A DNA stretch of 64,000 bases. Origin: Gonocerus acuteangulatus (taxonomy: Eukaryota; Arthropoda; Insecta; Hemiptera; Coreidae). This document shows positions 10,735 to 22,583 of the stretch, piece by piece. Below the pieces are notes generated by a model. The model was not told where the DNA came from. It saw only the letters and a program-made list of their open reading frames with translations, and made no database searches. Numbering within the stretch: the first letter of the stretch is position 1; each line of letters starts with the position of its first letter. A program made the position numbers and the translations under genes. The stretch spans positions 68,382,245 to 68,446,244 of the forward strand of contig OX328130.1 in NCBI GenBank assembly GCA_946811695.1, read 5' to 3'.

Positions 10735-11820
10735 TTTTTATTTTAGGATTCCAACCCCAACCCTTAAAGTGTTAAAAAATTCATATATTTCTTGGTGCAT
10801 CTGAATCAATCCAGTTAAGATTGACTTGCAGAAAGAGCTCTCTGTCAACAGAATATTTAAAAAGCTGACAACCCAAAGATGTGCTGGTTCCAATGCCCTT
10901 GAAAAGTGGTGAAATACGATGGAATTGGGAATAATAAATAATAAAATATATAAAACAAATCTATTAAATCATTCTATTTAAGATATTTGATTAATAATCA
11001 AAGAAGAAGACTTTTATCTCAAAAAGCTTCGCAAAAGGATCCTAATCTTAATCTTACTCAGGTCGGAGAAGTATTATTGAAGATAATCCACCGAAGTATA
11101 AGGTCGGACACAATGCACGCTGCGTTTAGACATTGCAGAAGAATAGAAGTGACAAGGTCATGTTCAAGAATGTGGAACGGTTGGAAAAATGAGATGGCTG
11201 CAGCACTTCCTGGCTGTTGATTGAGTGGTTTGAGTTTCAGGCTGGTCGTAAGACACGCCCTTCGAAGGTATTCAATCAGGAAGGTGTTATGAAAATGACA
11301 GATGGAATAAAAAATGGTTGTTTCTTCATGCCAAAGATGAGTGGTTCCATTAGATGGTGCAAATCAGGCACGCCTTTTGAAATATGTCAATAAAGCACCC
11401 ATCAGATAGTGCAATCAGACACGCATTTCGAAATATGTCAATAAAGCACTCATAATAAGATTATCAAACCTCAAAAGATGGCCTAGGATACAATAATTTC
11501 CACCTTGATGTCCCAAGTACCCTCTGGAAAGAGGAGCAGTTTATTTCTGTTGAATCACTGGGTTATTTTTAACTGTCACTTTGGCAAATCCTCTGATCTT
11601 TTGGGGTGCGGAATCAAAGAAAGCTCCAGAATCCGTTATTTCCATACATTCGAAGTGAATGAATCTTCTTCTTGCCATTACCATGCAGTGGCAGATAATG
11701 TCATGAGAAGTTTCCTCGTTCTCTACGCATGCCATCCAAAGATGGTTGGTTATAAGGCCGAAGATGTTCAGATGATTATTCATTCTGTTAATGCTTTACT
11801 TATAACAGCTTAGTACTTGT
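10735..11820. other. No gene seen; one imperfect 59-bp duplication
   Basis: Between 11339 and 11455 the phrase AAATATGTCAATAAAGCAC occurs twice about 60 bp apart. The 102-codon plus frame at 11505-11813 matches nothing I recognise. Confidence 0.45.
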
Positions 11821-11824
11821 CATT

Positions 11825-12285
11825 AGTGCTCGTCCGTCTTATAAATCTAGCTTTGTGGCAAGTGACAAAGTACCTACTCGTTCAAGTGTTGATTGACAGG
11901 TGCGCTCACTACAGTCCGCCCATACTTGACCCTCTTATTAACCTGGCTTAGTGGCAAGTGACAAGCTCTCGTTCAACGTAGTGGACTAGTGCCTTCAGTA
12001 CGGTCCGTCCATAGTTGACCCTCTTATTAACCTGGCTTAGTGATAAGTGACAAAGTTCACGTTCAACGTAGTGGGCTAGTGCCTTCAGTACGGTCCGCCC
12101 ATACTTGACCCTCTCATTAACCTGGCTTAGTGGCAAGTGACAAGTTCTCGTGCAACGTAGTGGACTAGTGCCTTCAGTACGGTCCGTCCATACTTGACCC
12201 TCTCATTAACCTGGCTTAGTGGCAAGTGACGACAAAGTTCTCGTTCAACGTAGTGGACTAGTGCCTTCAGTACGGTCCGTCCAGT
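11825..12285 (+). repeat. ~90-bp tandem repeat, about five copies
   Basis: Units repeat at 89-90 bp (CCTGGCTTAGTGGCAAGTGA at 11942, and equivalents at 12032, 12121 and 12211). The first copy near 11851 is diverged. Each unit holds GTAGTGGACTAGTGCCTTCA and AGTACGGTCCGTCC. Confidence 0.9.
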
Positions 12286-12356
12286 AAGTGACTTGTCACT
12301 AAACACTTGCTGGGCTACTTAAACGATGTGACTAGGTACAACAGTCTATTGGGAAA

Positions 12357-12838
12357 ATGTATAGTCTGTTCAGATAGATGGAATAGTTCTAATCCCGCCT
12401 GCGCGAAATTCTGAGGGAAATATTCTCGACGGTTCCGCCATTTGCATTTCCTTTACAATGAACAAAACGCTACTTTAAACTCGATAAAAAAAACTGATTA
12501 TGTCTCGTTTAGGACCAGGGAAGGCTTTGAGAGTTCAGGCAAGGGAGATAGTGATTAATATTTATCAATACTTAGCCAAAGCTAAGGCTGAAAACAATTT
12601 AAGCTATAGCCTGTTCAAATAGATGGTTTAGTTGGAGGGAAAAGGGCGCGGCCTATATTCCCCGTGCAAGAAATTGGCGGTAAAAAAACTCTCAAAGTCT
12701 TTCTTAATCTTAAACGAAACATAATCAGTTTTTATAGTGTGTCACGTATCGTGTTGTCCCTTGAAATGGTAGTTTGCGAATGATGGCATGCGGACTTTTC
12801 AGTCTATCTGATCAGGCTATAGACGTTAAGTGAAATTA
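12357..12838. mobile_element. Rearranged DNA transposon / foldback with transposase N-terminal piece
   Basis: Ends TATAGTCTGTTCAGATAGAT and inverted TATAGCCTGATCAGATAGAC, with a third copy internally at 12604. From 12500 it reads MSRLGPGKALRVQAREIVIN, a pattern seen at the N-terminus of insect DDE-type transposases. The right half is an inverted relative of the left (CTGATTATGTTTCGTTTAAG). Confidence 0.6.
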
Positions 12839-13079
12839 ACTTAAACATCTCAAAACCGGTTGGTAAATCGTGGTAAATGTAAGGAATCTATTCAAAAGTT
12901 AAATACATTTTCTGCAATGGAGAGTATAAGTTTTGTTCGCTTTTCTTGTGGTTTGTTGAGGAAGCTCTAATGATTTTCAATGTCTCTGTATTTATGTTTT
13001 TTCACCCTTTGCGTAGGTTATAATTACTGGCATGGTAAACATTAGGTTAGGGGCAAATTGAGCCCTGGGCAGAAGGAAC

Positions 13080-13672
13080 ATGCAGAGAAGATTCTATAAA
13101 CCACAGGTTCTAGTGGAGCTGCGCATAGTGAACTCAGCACAGGGGCAGCTGTTAAAGAAGATTCTGTTCTCTCCCTCCTTTCTGTTTCCTACACGTTTTC
13201 TACACACTTTATGTGCATTTCTATTTCCCTGGAATATGCTGAGTTATGGAAAGTTTGATATGTTTAGAACACAATTATGCCTTGTTTACGATAACAGTCA
13301 ACCGGATTGTAATATATATTTATTAATTACCTATCCTCGCCGAATCTATTTTGATAGATTCCCTGGGGATACTCCACAATCATATATAAGGGAGCTAGTC
13401 AGCTACTTAGCAATCTTTCAAAATCATTTCACCAAATTTGGTCGAACTTATCATAATAATTCTTTGCCTTTAAAATATTATAAAAATTCGTTCAATATTA
13501 ATTTTTTAACTAATCATCAAAATTTATTTTTCAAATTAATACAAAAACCTTCTTAACCAACAGAAATGAATTTTCGAAAGATTGATAAGTACGCTGTGTT
13601 TATAGCACCCCAAAACACTTGGGCAGCATACTTTATTTATTTTAAATAAAGAATTTCTTCTTCTTCTATGCT
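13080..13672 (+). pseudogene. Open frame of 158 codons with retroelement-like 3' end
   Basis: The frame (MQRRFYKPQVLVELRIVNSA onward) ends at 13556. It is followed by AATAAAGAATTTCTTCTTCT, a short-repeat tail typical of non-LTR elements. Protein content is not recognised. It could be a LINE 3' remnant or chance. Confidence 0.3.
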
Positions 13673-13909
13673 CTCCGCTACAAAGCGATTCGCATAATAA
13701 TTATTTTTTAAACGAAAACTTGTATACAAACATTCATATATGCCTGTTCTTTTCAGGGATTGCTCAGTGCTCCTGAATATCTGCCCATAAAGGCATTATA
13801 TGAACATAATCATTAGAATAAACTAAAAGACAGTGGCCCAAGTGAAGTATTAGCAATGGCTTCCTCTTTGTTCAAGCGCAACAATTTTCTGTGGCTCTCT
13901 TCGACTCCA

Positions 13910-15415
13910 GCCACTGGTCGGAGCAGAAGGGAGGCCCCTTCTGCTCAGATGGTCTGAGTTCTTCCTCTCTTAACGTCATCTGAGCAGAAGGGAGGCCCCT
14001 CCTGCTCAGATGGTCTGAGTTCTTCCTCTCTTAACGTCATCTGAGCAGAAGGGAGGCCCCTTCTGCTCAGATGGTCTGAGTTCTTCCTCTCTTAACGTCA
14101 TCTGAGCAGAAGGGAGGCCCCTCCTGCTCAGATGGTCTGAGTTCTTCCTCTCTTAACGTCATCTGAGCAGAAGGGAGGCCCCTCCTGCTCAGATGGTCTG
14201 AGTTCTTCCTCTCTTAACGTCATCTGAGCAGAAGGGAGGCCCCTTCTGCTCAGATGGTCTTAGTTCTTCCTCTCTTAACGTCATCTGAGCAGAAGGGAGG
14301 CCCCTTCTGCTCAGATGGTCTGAGTTCTTCCTCTCTTAACGTCATCTGAGCAGAAGGGAGGCCTCTTCTGCTCAGATGGTCTGAGTTCTTTGGGTAGGCC
14401 TCTCTTAACGTCATCTGAGCAGAAGGGAGGCCCCTCCTGCTCAGATGGTCTGAGTTCTTTGGGTAGGCCTCTCTTAACGTCATCTGAGCAGAAGGGAGGC
14501 CCCTCCTGCTCAGATGGTCTGAGTTCTTTGGGTAGGCCTCTCTTAACGTCATCTGAGCAGAAGGGAGGCCCCTTCTGCTCAGATGGTCTGAGTTCTTCCT
14601 CTCTTAACGTCATCTGAGCAGAAGGGAGGCCCCTTCTGCTCAGATGGTCTGAGTTCTTCCTCTCTTAACGTCATCTAAGCAGAAGGGAGGCCCCTTCTGC
14701 TCAGATGGTCTGAGTTCTTCCTCTCTTAACGTCATCTGAGCAGAAGGGAGGCCCTGCTCAGATGGTCTGAGTTCTTCCTCTCTTAACGTCATCTGAGCAG
14801 AAGGGAGGCCCCTTCTGCTCAGATGGTCTGAGTTCTTCCTCTCTTAACGTCATCTGAGCAGAAGGGAGGCCCCTCCTGCTCAGATGGTCTGAGTTCTTCC
14901 TCTCTTAACGTCATCTGAGCAGAAGGGAGGCCCCTCCTGCTCAGATGGTCTGAGTTCTTCCTCTCTTAACGTCATCTGAGCAGAAGGGAGGCCCCTTCTG
15001 CTCAGATGGTCTGAGTTCTTCCTCTCTTAACGTCATCTGAGCAGAAGGGAGGCCCCTTCTGCTCAGATGGTCTGAGTTCTTTGGGTAGGCCTCTCTTAAC
15101 GTCATCTGAGCAGAAGGGAGGCCCCTCCTGCTCAGATGGTCTGAGTTCTTCCTCTCTTAACGTCATCTGAGCAGAAGGGAGGCCCCTTCTGCTCAGATGG
15201 TCTGAGTTCTTCCTCTCTTAACGTCATCTGAGCAGAAGGGAGGCCCCTCCTGCTCAGATGGTCTGAGTTCTTCCTCTCTTAACGTCATCTGAGCAGAAGG
15301 GAGGCCCCTCCTGCTCAGATGGTCTGAGTTCTTCCTCTCTTAACGTCATCTGAGCAGAAGGGAGGCCCCTTCTGCTCAGATGGTCTGAGTTCTTCCTCTC
15401 TTAACGTCATCTGAG
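13910..15415 (+). repeat. 61-bp palindromic minisatellite, about 24 copies
   Basis: Each 61-bp unit carries a perfect 16-bp stem, CATCTGAGCAGAAGGG and CCCTTCTGCTCAGATG, around a short loop. Variants have CCTTCT or CCTCCT in the right arm, and a subset has an insertion giving TTCTTTGGGTAGGCCTC. Reading frames through it are artefacts. Confidence 0.97.
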
Positions 15416-15519
15416 CGTCTTTCTGGCGTTAATCGAGGAGGAAGTTCGGAGGCCTTGAGCATAGAACCTTCATATTGTATCATATATCATATTACCAGAT
15501 GTATTTATATACAGGATGT

Positions 15520-15715
15520 AATTTTTTTTTTTTTTTTTTTATTTATTTCATTATTAGAGCTCCGCAACTATGGCTATGAGCCCTAATACAGATTATAAAA
15601 TATATACAATTTTTTTACACTTTGATACAGTTAACATTTATACTTAAATAAGATATATACATATATATATACAAACATTATACACATATAAATATACACA
15701 CACACACACATACAT

Positions 15716-15747
<32 letters not shown>

Positions 15748-15860
15748 GTACATACATACATACATACATATATATATGTACATACACATACACATACATG
15801 CATACATATACACACATACACATATACACCAAATATAGCATATACACACATACATGCATA
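15520..15860. repeat. Poly-T then (CA)n/(TA)n/(CATA)n microsatellite
   Basis: Mixed dinucleotide and tetranucleotide repeat. The Cys/Tyr/Val-rich minus frames are artefacts of it. Confidence 0.9.
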
Positions 15861-16439
15861 TACCACAAGATTCATATGAATGTTTATTTATTAATTTTTT
15901 TTCGCAATGTAGGCGACAAAACAAACATCTTCATATGAATAAAGATAACAAATACAAATATAAACCACAATTCATTTGTAGTTACAATGAAAATATAATA
16001 CACAAAATAACTAAAATAAGGTGCATTAGCTTAATTAAATCAGATCTATAGGTTATTAAAGTAAACTATTAAAATCGAAAGCACAAAGAAAAGATTGTTC
16101 TTTAAGCTCTTGATACACCTTGTGTACACACATACTTAAGCGAAGAACTATCTAATAAATACACACAGACACATAGGAAACACAGACCTCTACTTATCCG
16201 TCACTTACAGAACACAGATGACACCCTGTTTCTGAATACTCCTCTGTACACAAATAAACCTTTACACTTACCCCCCCCCCCCCCTGGAGTGTAAAGAACT
16301 TAAGAATTAACCTAACAATGACAAATTTCAATAAAAATGATCCACTTGCCTCACAATTTTACAAGTCTATGTACAATTCAATCACCAAAGACAATCCCTC
16401 AGCACTCTTCACATTTACAGGATGTAATAATCAATAAAG

Positions 16440-16441
<2 letters not shown>

Positions 16442-16490
<49 letters not shown>
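16442..16490. repeat. (AT)n microsatellite
   Basis: Pure alternating AT of about 49 bp. Confidence 0.95.
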
Positions 16491-16493
<3 letters not shown>

Positions 16494-16865
16494 GAATAAA
16501 CTAAGGCCATTTATTCATAACTCAAAACAAAAATGGAGATTAGAGTGAGATTGTCGGACTTGTTGAGTATAATGATTGCTTCTCTTATTTTCTGTGAGAG
16601 GTCAGTGAAAGTAGAAGTACTCTTAAGTACTGACCCGAGAGGGCACCACTTTCACAGCTCTCACTCCTATCAAAATGGAAGAATAAGAAATTCTAGAATT
16701 TAATTAAGTTTCATTCGATTTAACAAATCGATAGTTACATAAAAAAAGATTTATTCAATAGAAATCGATCATTACAACAAGAAAGGACTAAAATAATAAT
16801 AGACAGCAGTTAAATATATATTAACGATTAATTAATAAATAACAAAGAATACAAGCGGGAATAAA

Positions 16866-17030
16866 AAGTCTGTCACACAGGAGCTGCATTACTAGAACGG
16901 TGTTGTTGTGCGCTTCATTCCTGAATAATGTTGAAATAACCTATTTAAATACAAAATAAATACGAATAATTTTGGTTTGTTACATTTTTAATGGACAGCT
17001 GATTAAATTATTAGTTAATATATAATTTTC
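16866..17030 (-). mobile_element. Fragment of the 7535-8633 repeat family
   Basis: Begins AGTCTGTCACACAGGAGCTG, then ATTCCTGAATAATG and AAATAACCTATTTAAATAC, matching the 3' part of the family in reverse orientation. Confidence 0.65.
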
Positions 17031-17034
17031 TTCA

Positions 17035-17351
17035 GAGGCCCGGTGGCCGTTAGTGTTAAGGCTTGAGGACTTAACACTCCTTCTTTGGAAAAAAGAAAAG
17101 GCGTCAGCTCTATCCTGGCTAGAAAAGAGTGGTAACCTCTAGATTACCCGTCCTAAAATTCGTTCGAGTTAATTATAAATTAACGTTAACATTTTTTTTT
17201 TTTTTTTTTTTTTTCCAGTCGATTCCAAAACATTAATTTTTTTTTATTTATCTTTATTGAAATTTACAACCTGTACAGAGAACAACATGTAAATAGTACT
17301 GTAATGATCTATAACTCATGAATACATAGGAGGGGGGAAACGTTAACATTT
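17035..17351 (+). mobile_element. tRNA-Leu-like SINE interrupted by a later retroposed insert
   Basis: The head GAGGCCCGGTGGCCGTTAGT has lost its B box, and the tail ends in TTAACGTTAACATTT. The tail is split at 17194: AACGTTAACATTT occurs at 17182-17194 and again at 17339-17351, flanking a ~144-bp insert. Confidence 0.8.
17195..17338 (-). mobile_element. Retroposed 3' end with poly(A), 13-bp target duplication
   Basis: On the minus strand the insert runs from CCCCCCTCCTATGTATTC through TTTCAATAAAGATAAATAAA to a poly(A) of over 20 nt. The duplication AACGTTAACATTT flanks it. It may be a truncated LINE or a processed transcript; no coding content is recognised. Confidence 0.75.
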
Positions 17352-17584
17352 AAATTAATAAATAATTATATAATAAACATTTCCTTTCTAAACTATGGAG
17401 GTCTTAAATTCACTTTAACTTCCGAAAAAATTTACATAAGAAATATCTATTAGCGTTTTTCATACTTACTACTATTTTGCAAAACCACAAATCAATTTTA
17501 AAGTTTTTAAATAATGGAACAAAGGAAATTTCATTGCGAATCTTTTAACGCAGTGAGAAGATCTCTAGCATGAATAGTTTCGGA

Positions 17585-18088
17585 CAGAGTTGGGCAAACG
17601 TTAGCGCGCGCTAATACCTAATACCTTCCCGCTAATTTAGCGGTACTGATAAGAGCCTGCGCTAACGATTAGCGCATAGCGACGGCAGTGCGCTAATCGC
17701 TAATTCATTTAAAATGTTTAAATATCTTTGTAGCTAACTAGGAGGAATATTGAAGGAGGAATAAAAAAAGGATATTGAAGGTGGAATAAAAAAAGGATAT
17801 TGAAGGTGGAATAAAAAAAGGATATTGAAGGTGGAATAAAAAAAGGATATTGAAGGTGGAATAAAAAAAGGAAGAATAGGAGGAATATTGGAAGAATAGG
17901 AGAATAGGAGGAAGAATAGGAGATATTCCTCCTAGTTAGCTACAAAGATATTTAAACATTTTAAATGAATTAGCGATTAGCGCACTGCCGTCGCTATGCG
18001 CTAATCGTTAGCGCAGGCTCTTATCAGTACCGCTAAATTAGCGGGAAGGTATTAGGTATTAGCGCGCGCTAACGTTTGCCCAACTCTG
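17585..18088. mobile_element. hAT MITE with 166-bp terminal inverted repeats
   Basis: Ends CAGAGTTGGGCAAACGTTAG and its inverse. The arms (17585-17750 and 17923-18088) are nearly perfect and the 8-bp duplication GTTTCGGA flanks the element (17577-17584, 18089-18096). The 172-bp loop is made of 25-bp tandem units (GATATTGAAGGTGGAATAAA plus AAAAG). Confidence 0.95.
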
Positions 18089-18161
18089 GTTTCGGAGTTA
18101 TGAGCGAAAAAAGTTTAAAAAAAACTGGATTGTTCAATTTTTTTAATATTTCAAATGGAGG

Positions 18162-18358
18162 CCCCGTGGCCGTGAGTGCTAAGGCGTTTGCACTCCAAGC
18201 CCTGCGTGGGTTCGATTCCCTCTAGAGTTGGTGGCTTTTCATTGGAAAAAAGAAAAGGCATCAACTCTATCCTACTAGAAAAGGGTGGTAGCCTATAGAT
18301 AACCCGTCCTAAAATTCGTCCGAGTTAATTATAAATTAACGTTAACATTTAAATAAAT
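18162..18358 (+). mobile_element. tRNA-Leu-like SINE
   Basis: GGAGGCCCCGTGGCCGTGAG (A-box region), GTGGGTTCGATTCCC (B box), AAAAGGGTGGTAGCCTATAG, ending in TTAAATAAATA. Confidence 0.88.
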
Positions 18359-18377
18359 ATGTTCCGGAATTTTTTCG

Positions 18378-19095
18378 ATGGTAAATGTGAAGACGAGGGT
18401 CCTAGGCACAGATTATTTTGAAATTTTACACTATACCGTATTTTGATGCACTAAACACGAATTCGTTAAAACAAAACTAGCTCTCAACTGGCAAAGAAGT
18501 TATTAAGCACTAAAGTTCACTGTTATACGGGTTTTGAAAGCTAATGTAAACAACTATATTTGTCAACAAGCGCATGCGCGGGTATGGAAAAGTCCGTAAT
18601 AAAGAAGACTAATTGAAATTTACCATCAATTATTTAAATTTATTAAGAACGAAGTAAGCTTATGTGGTTCCGCTCGCTCTAGAAGATATCAAAACTCTAG
18701 TCAATCCAACTCGCTAAAATTAATAGAATTCTAGCGTTTTGATATCTTCTTGAGCGAGTGTAGAGAGCGTAAACGCATAGCACGTATGCCCATTAGCGAC
18801 ATGTGGCGAGGACGCCCAAATTTACAATGATTTGTGAATAAATAACTAATAAACATTTCAAATAACAGTTTTTTGGTTGCCAATGTTACATCCCCGCGCA
18901 TGTTTACAAATACGTTGTTTACGTCAGTTTTCAGAACCCGCATGAATTAACTTTAATGCTTCATAACTTCTTTCCTTGTTGAGCGCGATTTTTTTTTTTT
19001 TCTTAACGGATTCGTGTTTTGTGCATCAAAATACATTATGGTGCAACATATAAAAATAATCGGCACCTAGGACCCTCGTCTTCACACTTACCATT
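18378..19095. mobile_element. ~0.7-kb foldback element
   Basis: Left arm ATGGTAAATGTGAAGACGAG GGTCCTAGG pairs with right arm CCTAGGACCCTCGTCTTCAC. Inside are an inner inverted pair around 18673-18770 (AGATATCAAAAC / GTTTTGATATCT) and the motif GCATAGCACGTATGCCCAT. The arms are about 180 bp and diverged by small indels. No coding. Confidence 0.7.
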
Positions 19096-19099
19096 TCGA

Positions 19100-20150
19100 T
19101 TTACGTGATAATCAATTATTGTTAATTGAGTTGTTCTGAAGATATTCCAGCGAAAATTAGTGTGCCCCCTCTCAACGTCAAATTCAAAAAAGATACGCCC
19201 TGGGCTATAAACGATATTAACACTTTTGCATGGTCTTCTTCAAAATCGATAGATTCCCTTCGATTGTATAGTAAAGTCACGTGGGCGATATCTGTTAGCT
19301 TGTTATAACCAGTATATAACCTTAGCTTGTTTACTTCCTTCTCACTGTTTGTGTTTTATCTTGTCCATTTTCTTGGTCTATTTCCTCTGATTTTCGACTG
19401 TTGAGTCACAAAAACTTTGAATGAACGCTAAGCTCTTCCTTCTAGAAGGTATTTATTTTGCCAAAATTGTCAATTGCATTGTATTTACGGTATCTGGTTT
19501 ATGATGAATAAACACCCTGGTCTGATTTCAGCTAGTCTTTTTAAATTATATAATCTAATAAAATATTGGGTAATAATGAGTGAGAGCTGCCCAGAGCCCG
19601 AACTTCGTATACTTACTCATTTTGACCTAATTAAGAAGATAAAATTAAAAGTAACTCGCGGTCAGGCCTAGAAAAAATATACAACTATGTGAAATATACA
19701 ACTAAATCACTATATATTATAAATTTACATTATACAAATAGAAGCCTCAGTGAACTAACTGTGTGCTGTACGGCATGTGAAGTAACTAACTTTTTTAATC
19801 CTAAAATTCCTTATGGGAATGCTATACTCCAAGCCTTGCTCACAAATATGTCGGGCAAAATGAGATGCCGATCCACAATGCATTAAAATGTGTAGACTCT
19901 TCGGCTACACCAAAGATTATGATTTGATAGAAACAGAGCGAGAACAAAATCGAATTTTGCATTAATTGATTTTTTTTTTTGTTGTATTTCACATTTTTTG
20001 TTTGTATTATCATATGAGCTTCCTAAATTAAAAATGTGATTAAAAACAAATATTGTTCATTTTAGTTGAAAAATTTGTAATTTTGGGGTTATTTATAGAA
20101 CGTGGCGGAACAAGGAGGCAGCTTCAAATCATTAAACCTAACACCACCAC
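19100..20150. other. No gene seen
   Basis: Unremarkable AT-rich sequence with short frames of 60-65 codons. Confidence 0.5.
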
Positions 20151-20153
20151 TCT

Positions 20154-20998
20154 AAAAGTCAGTCGCGCAGGAGCTGCACAACTGAGCAATTTCCTCAGAA
20201 TTTGGGTAGTGTAGACTGCAATCCTGAATAATTTATTTTATTTATATAGGTTGAAAATAACCTATATAAATAAAATAAAAACATGAATATTTCTGCTCTT
20301 TTGCATTTCTAATGTGCAACTGTTTCAATTATTAATTTTGCAATTAATTTTCTTCCAGAGTTTTGTATACTCCACTTAATAAATACACAACAACTTCACT
20401 TTTTGTCTTTTGATCTGACGCAGGAACGGAATACAGTCCCCCTAGTGATAGAAAGCACTCCTAGCTGGTGCTTTGCCTAGCTACGTCTGGTGGGCTAATT
20501 CTATTGAAACATAGTTTAAAGTAAACCCCCCTTTCCGATAGCCCGATTTACAGGTAGTGCCAAATTGGTAATCTTGGTCCAAAGTAAACACATCCTTCTA
20601 ATGAACCGATTTAGTTTATTTTTACAATGTATTTTTCTCTTTAGATGACCACAACGAATATCGAGTTTGTGTAACAAAAACTGCGGTTGGCATGGTGAAA
20701 TTACTATTTTGGGTCCGGGGTGAACCCCCCTCCTGGAGGACCGATTTTGGTGGTTAATGAACTTGTTCAATTGTTTCCTAAGTGAACGCTATGTACCAAG
20801 TTTTTTAACGAAAAAACAAAACTCTGGCGGCTATCGTGTTAAAAGACACATATCTATATAAATATACATATAACAATTTTAACAGGGTCCATTTAGTTGT
20901 CTACTAGATAGAATCGATAAAGATTTGATGAAATTTTTCAAAAATTCTGTCATGAGTGCAACCTCAAGAACTACTTTCCTTCGAAGGAAAGTGCTAAA
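20154..20998 (-). mobile_element. Repeat family copy (same as 7535-8633), reverse orientation
   Basis: Starts AGTCAGTCGCGCAGGAGCTG and ends CTTCGAAGGAAAGTGCTAAA, with the same internal order in reverse. The (AT)n tract is almost gone (ATCTATATAAATATACATAT). Confidence 0.8.
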
Positions 20999-20999
20999 A

Positions 21000-21583
21000 A
21001 GTTAGGATAGGGTACTTATGGAATAACTTTCATAAGTAAGTAGCTTTGTTATAATAAGAAAAAGAGAATGGAAAAAAAAATCAAGAAACTAAATGTTAAA
21101 ACGTTCTTTTCAATCTGCCAAAAATATGAAAGAAGGAGCTGCCTCCTTATTGCTGCACGCCTACCTTCAATAATTAAAAAATTGAAATTTTTGAAGTCAA
21201 GCTGTCATATCTTATTTGGAATACAATTTTCCTTAAAATTTTAATCTTACTGAATAATCTGGTTTTTGTTTCTTTAACCTCAGACCAATTCTGAGTAATA
21301 TTAGATAACTCAAATATCAGCTATGTTTTGTAAAACAAAGATTGCTACTATCGGAAATCAGAAAAATAAAATTAGTAATTTTCGACTCTCTACTGATTTA
21401 GGATCCAATGTGCTAAAGAAATATTTGATAGTAAAAAAGTCCATCACACAGGAGCTGCTCAGAAACGTGGTTTTATAATATCCATTCTTGAAGAATTGCT
21501 TGAAATAACCTATTTAAATGCAAAATTATCATAAATATCTTTGCTCTTAAATTTGTAATAAACTGCTGCCTCAATTTTTTTTA

Positions 21584-21585
<2 letters not shown>
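21000..21585. other. AT-rich, one repeat-family fragment
   Basis: AGTCCATCACACAGGAGCTG at 21439-21458 is an end fragment of the 7535-8633 family. Nothing else is seen. Confidence 0.5.
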
Positions 21586-21586
<1 letters not shown>

Positions 21587-21631
<45 letters not shown>

Positions 21632-21632
21632 A
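21587..21632. repeat. (AT)n followed by poly-T
   Basis: Alternating AT then a T run that forms the 3' tail of the adjoining minus-strand SINE. Confidence 0.9.
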
Positions 21633-21795
21633 CGGCACACCGGCATCTTGGCCATTAGCGCCGACATCCCTGATGCAGCAAGGAATTTTCTCAACGAGCC
21701 GTGAGATGAGAAAATTCATGCCACCGGTGGGACTCGAACCCACCATTTTCCGCATGAGAATCTAATGCGTTAACCACAAGACCACGAGGAGACTC
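21633..21795 (-). mobile_element. tRNA-Glu-like SINE
   Basis: Minus strand: CTCGTGGTCTTGTGGTTAAC (A box), loop TTCTCAT with anticodon CTC (Glu), GGTGGGTTCGAGTCCCACC (B box), then GAATTTTCTCATCTCACGGC and a 3' end GCCGTAAAAAA. Confidence 0.9.
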
Positions 21796-22269
21796 GCCTC
21801 AATTATTAATATTTCATTAGACTTTGTTCTGAACTAAACCCCAACTTCTAATGGACGGATTTCTTAGTTTTTTACAACACATTTTCCTTATTAGTTTGAC
21901 ATTATTAGCTCAAAAATGGAAGTCAAAATAACAGGAATTGTTTATTGATATCGTTAAAATTTGGTCGTATTTTAACCAAGTGTAGGTCCTCAGTCTTAGT
22001 TGATTCTGGGAGTGTAAATTGAAATAAAGCTGTAGAAGAAATAATGCTAAAAAAAAAAAAAAAATTATTAACTTAAAAAGACGGGAAGAAAGATTCGACA
22101 AATATAAAATTCTGGCAATTTTCAGATCAAGTAATGTTTAATGGATTATGACTTAAATTTACACTTAAAAAACGACATAGTAAAAATTCAATTTCTGTTC
22201 CATAATCAGTAGTCCACACCGAGATATAAGAGTATTTTTAAATAATTTTCTGGTACAAAACTGGTTATA

Positions 22270-22388
22270 TTAACACTTTGATGACCAATGACATGAAGGT
22301 GTCTCTTCCCTCCTCCCAGAGCCTCTAGGAGGTCATTAAATTATTTACGTTGCCATCGATTTTTATGCCACCAGACGTCAAAGTGCTA
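22270..22388. mobile_element. Small piggyBac-like MITE
   Basis: Left TTAACACTTTGATGACC, right (inverted) TTAGCACTTTGACGTC. The left target is TTAA; the right TTAA has one substitution. About 119 bp, non-coding. Confidence 0.6.
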
Positions 22389-22583
22389 ATGAAAAATAAA
22401 ATAAAATTGAATTTTAGTTTTGAAGATTCGTATAGTAAACAACGTGAACCATAAGAATTTAACAATATTGCTATTATATTATGTGTTTGATATGAAACAT
22501 TTAACATTTTTTTTTTTTTTTAAGATTATCATTATTGTTGATACAGAGTACTTAATTTAATGTATTTTTGATATATAATACAT

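Noticed and set aside
14250..14617. ORFs of about 75-100 codons on both strands
   Set aside because: Artefacts of the 61-bp minisatellite.
13910..15415. CRISPR-like array (palindromic repeats at regular spacing)
   Set aside because: Units are contiguous with no unique spacers, no cas-like genes are present and the DNA is eukaryotic. It is a minisatellite.
15631..15924. Cys/Tyr/Val-rich ORFs
   Set aside because: Translation of a (CA)n/(TA)n microsatellite.
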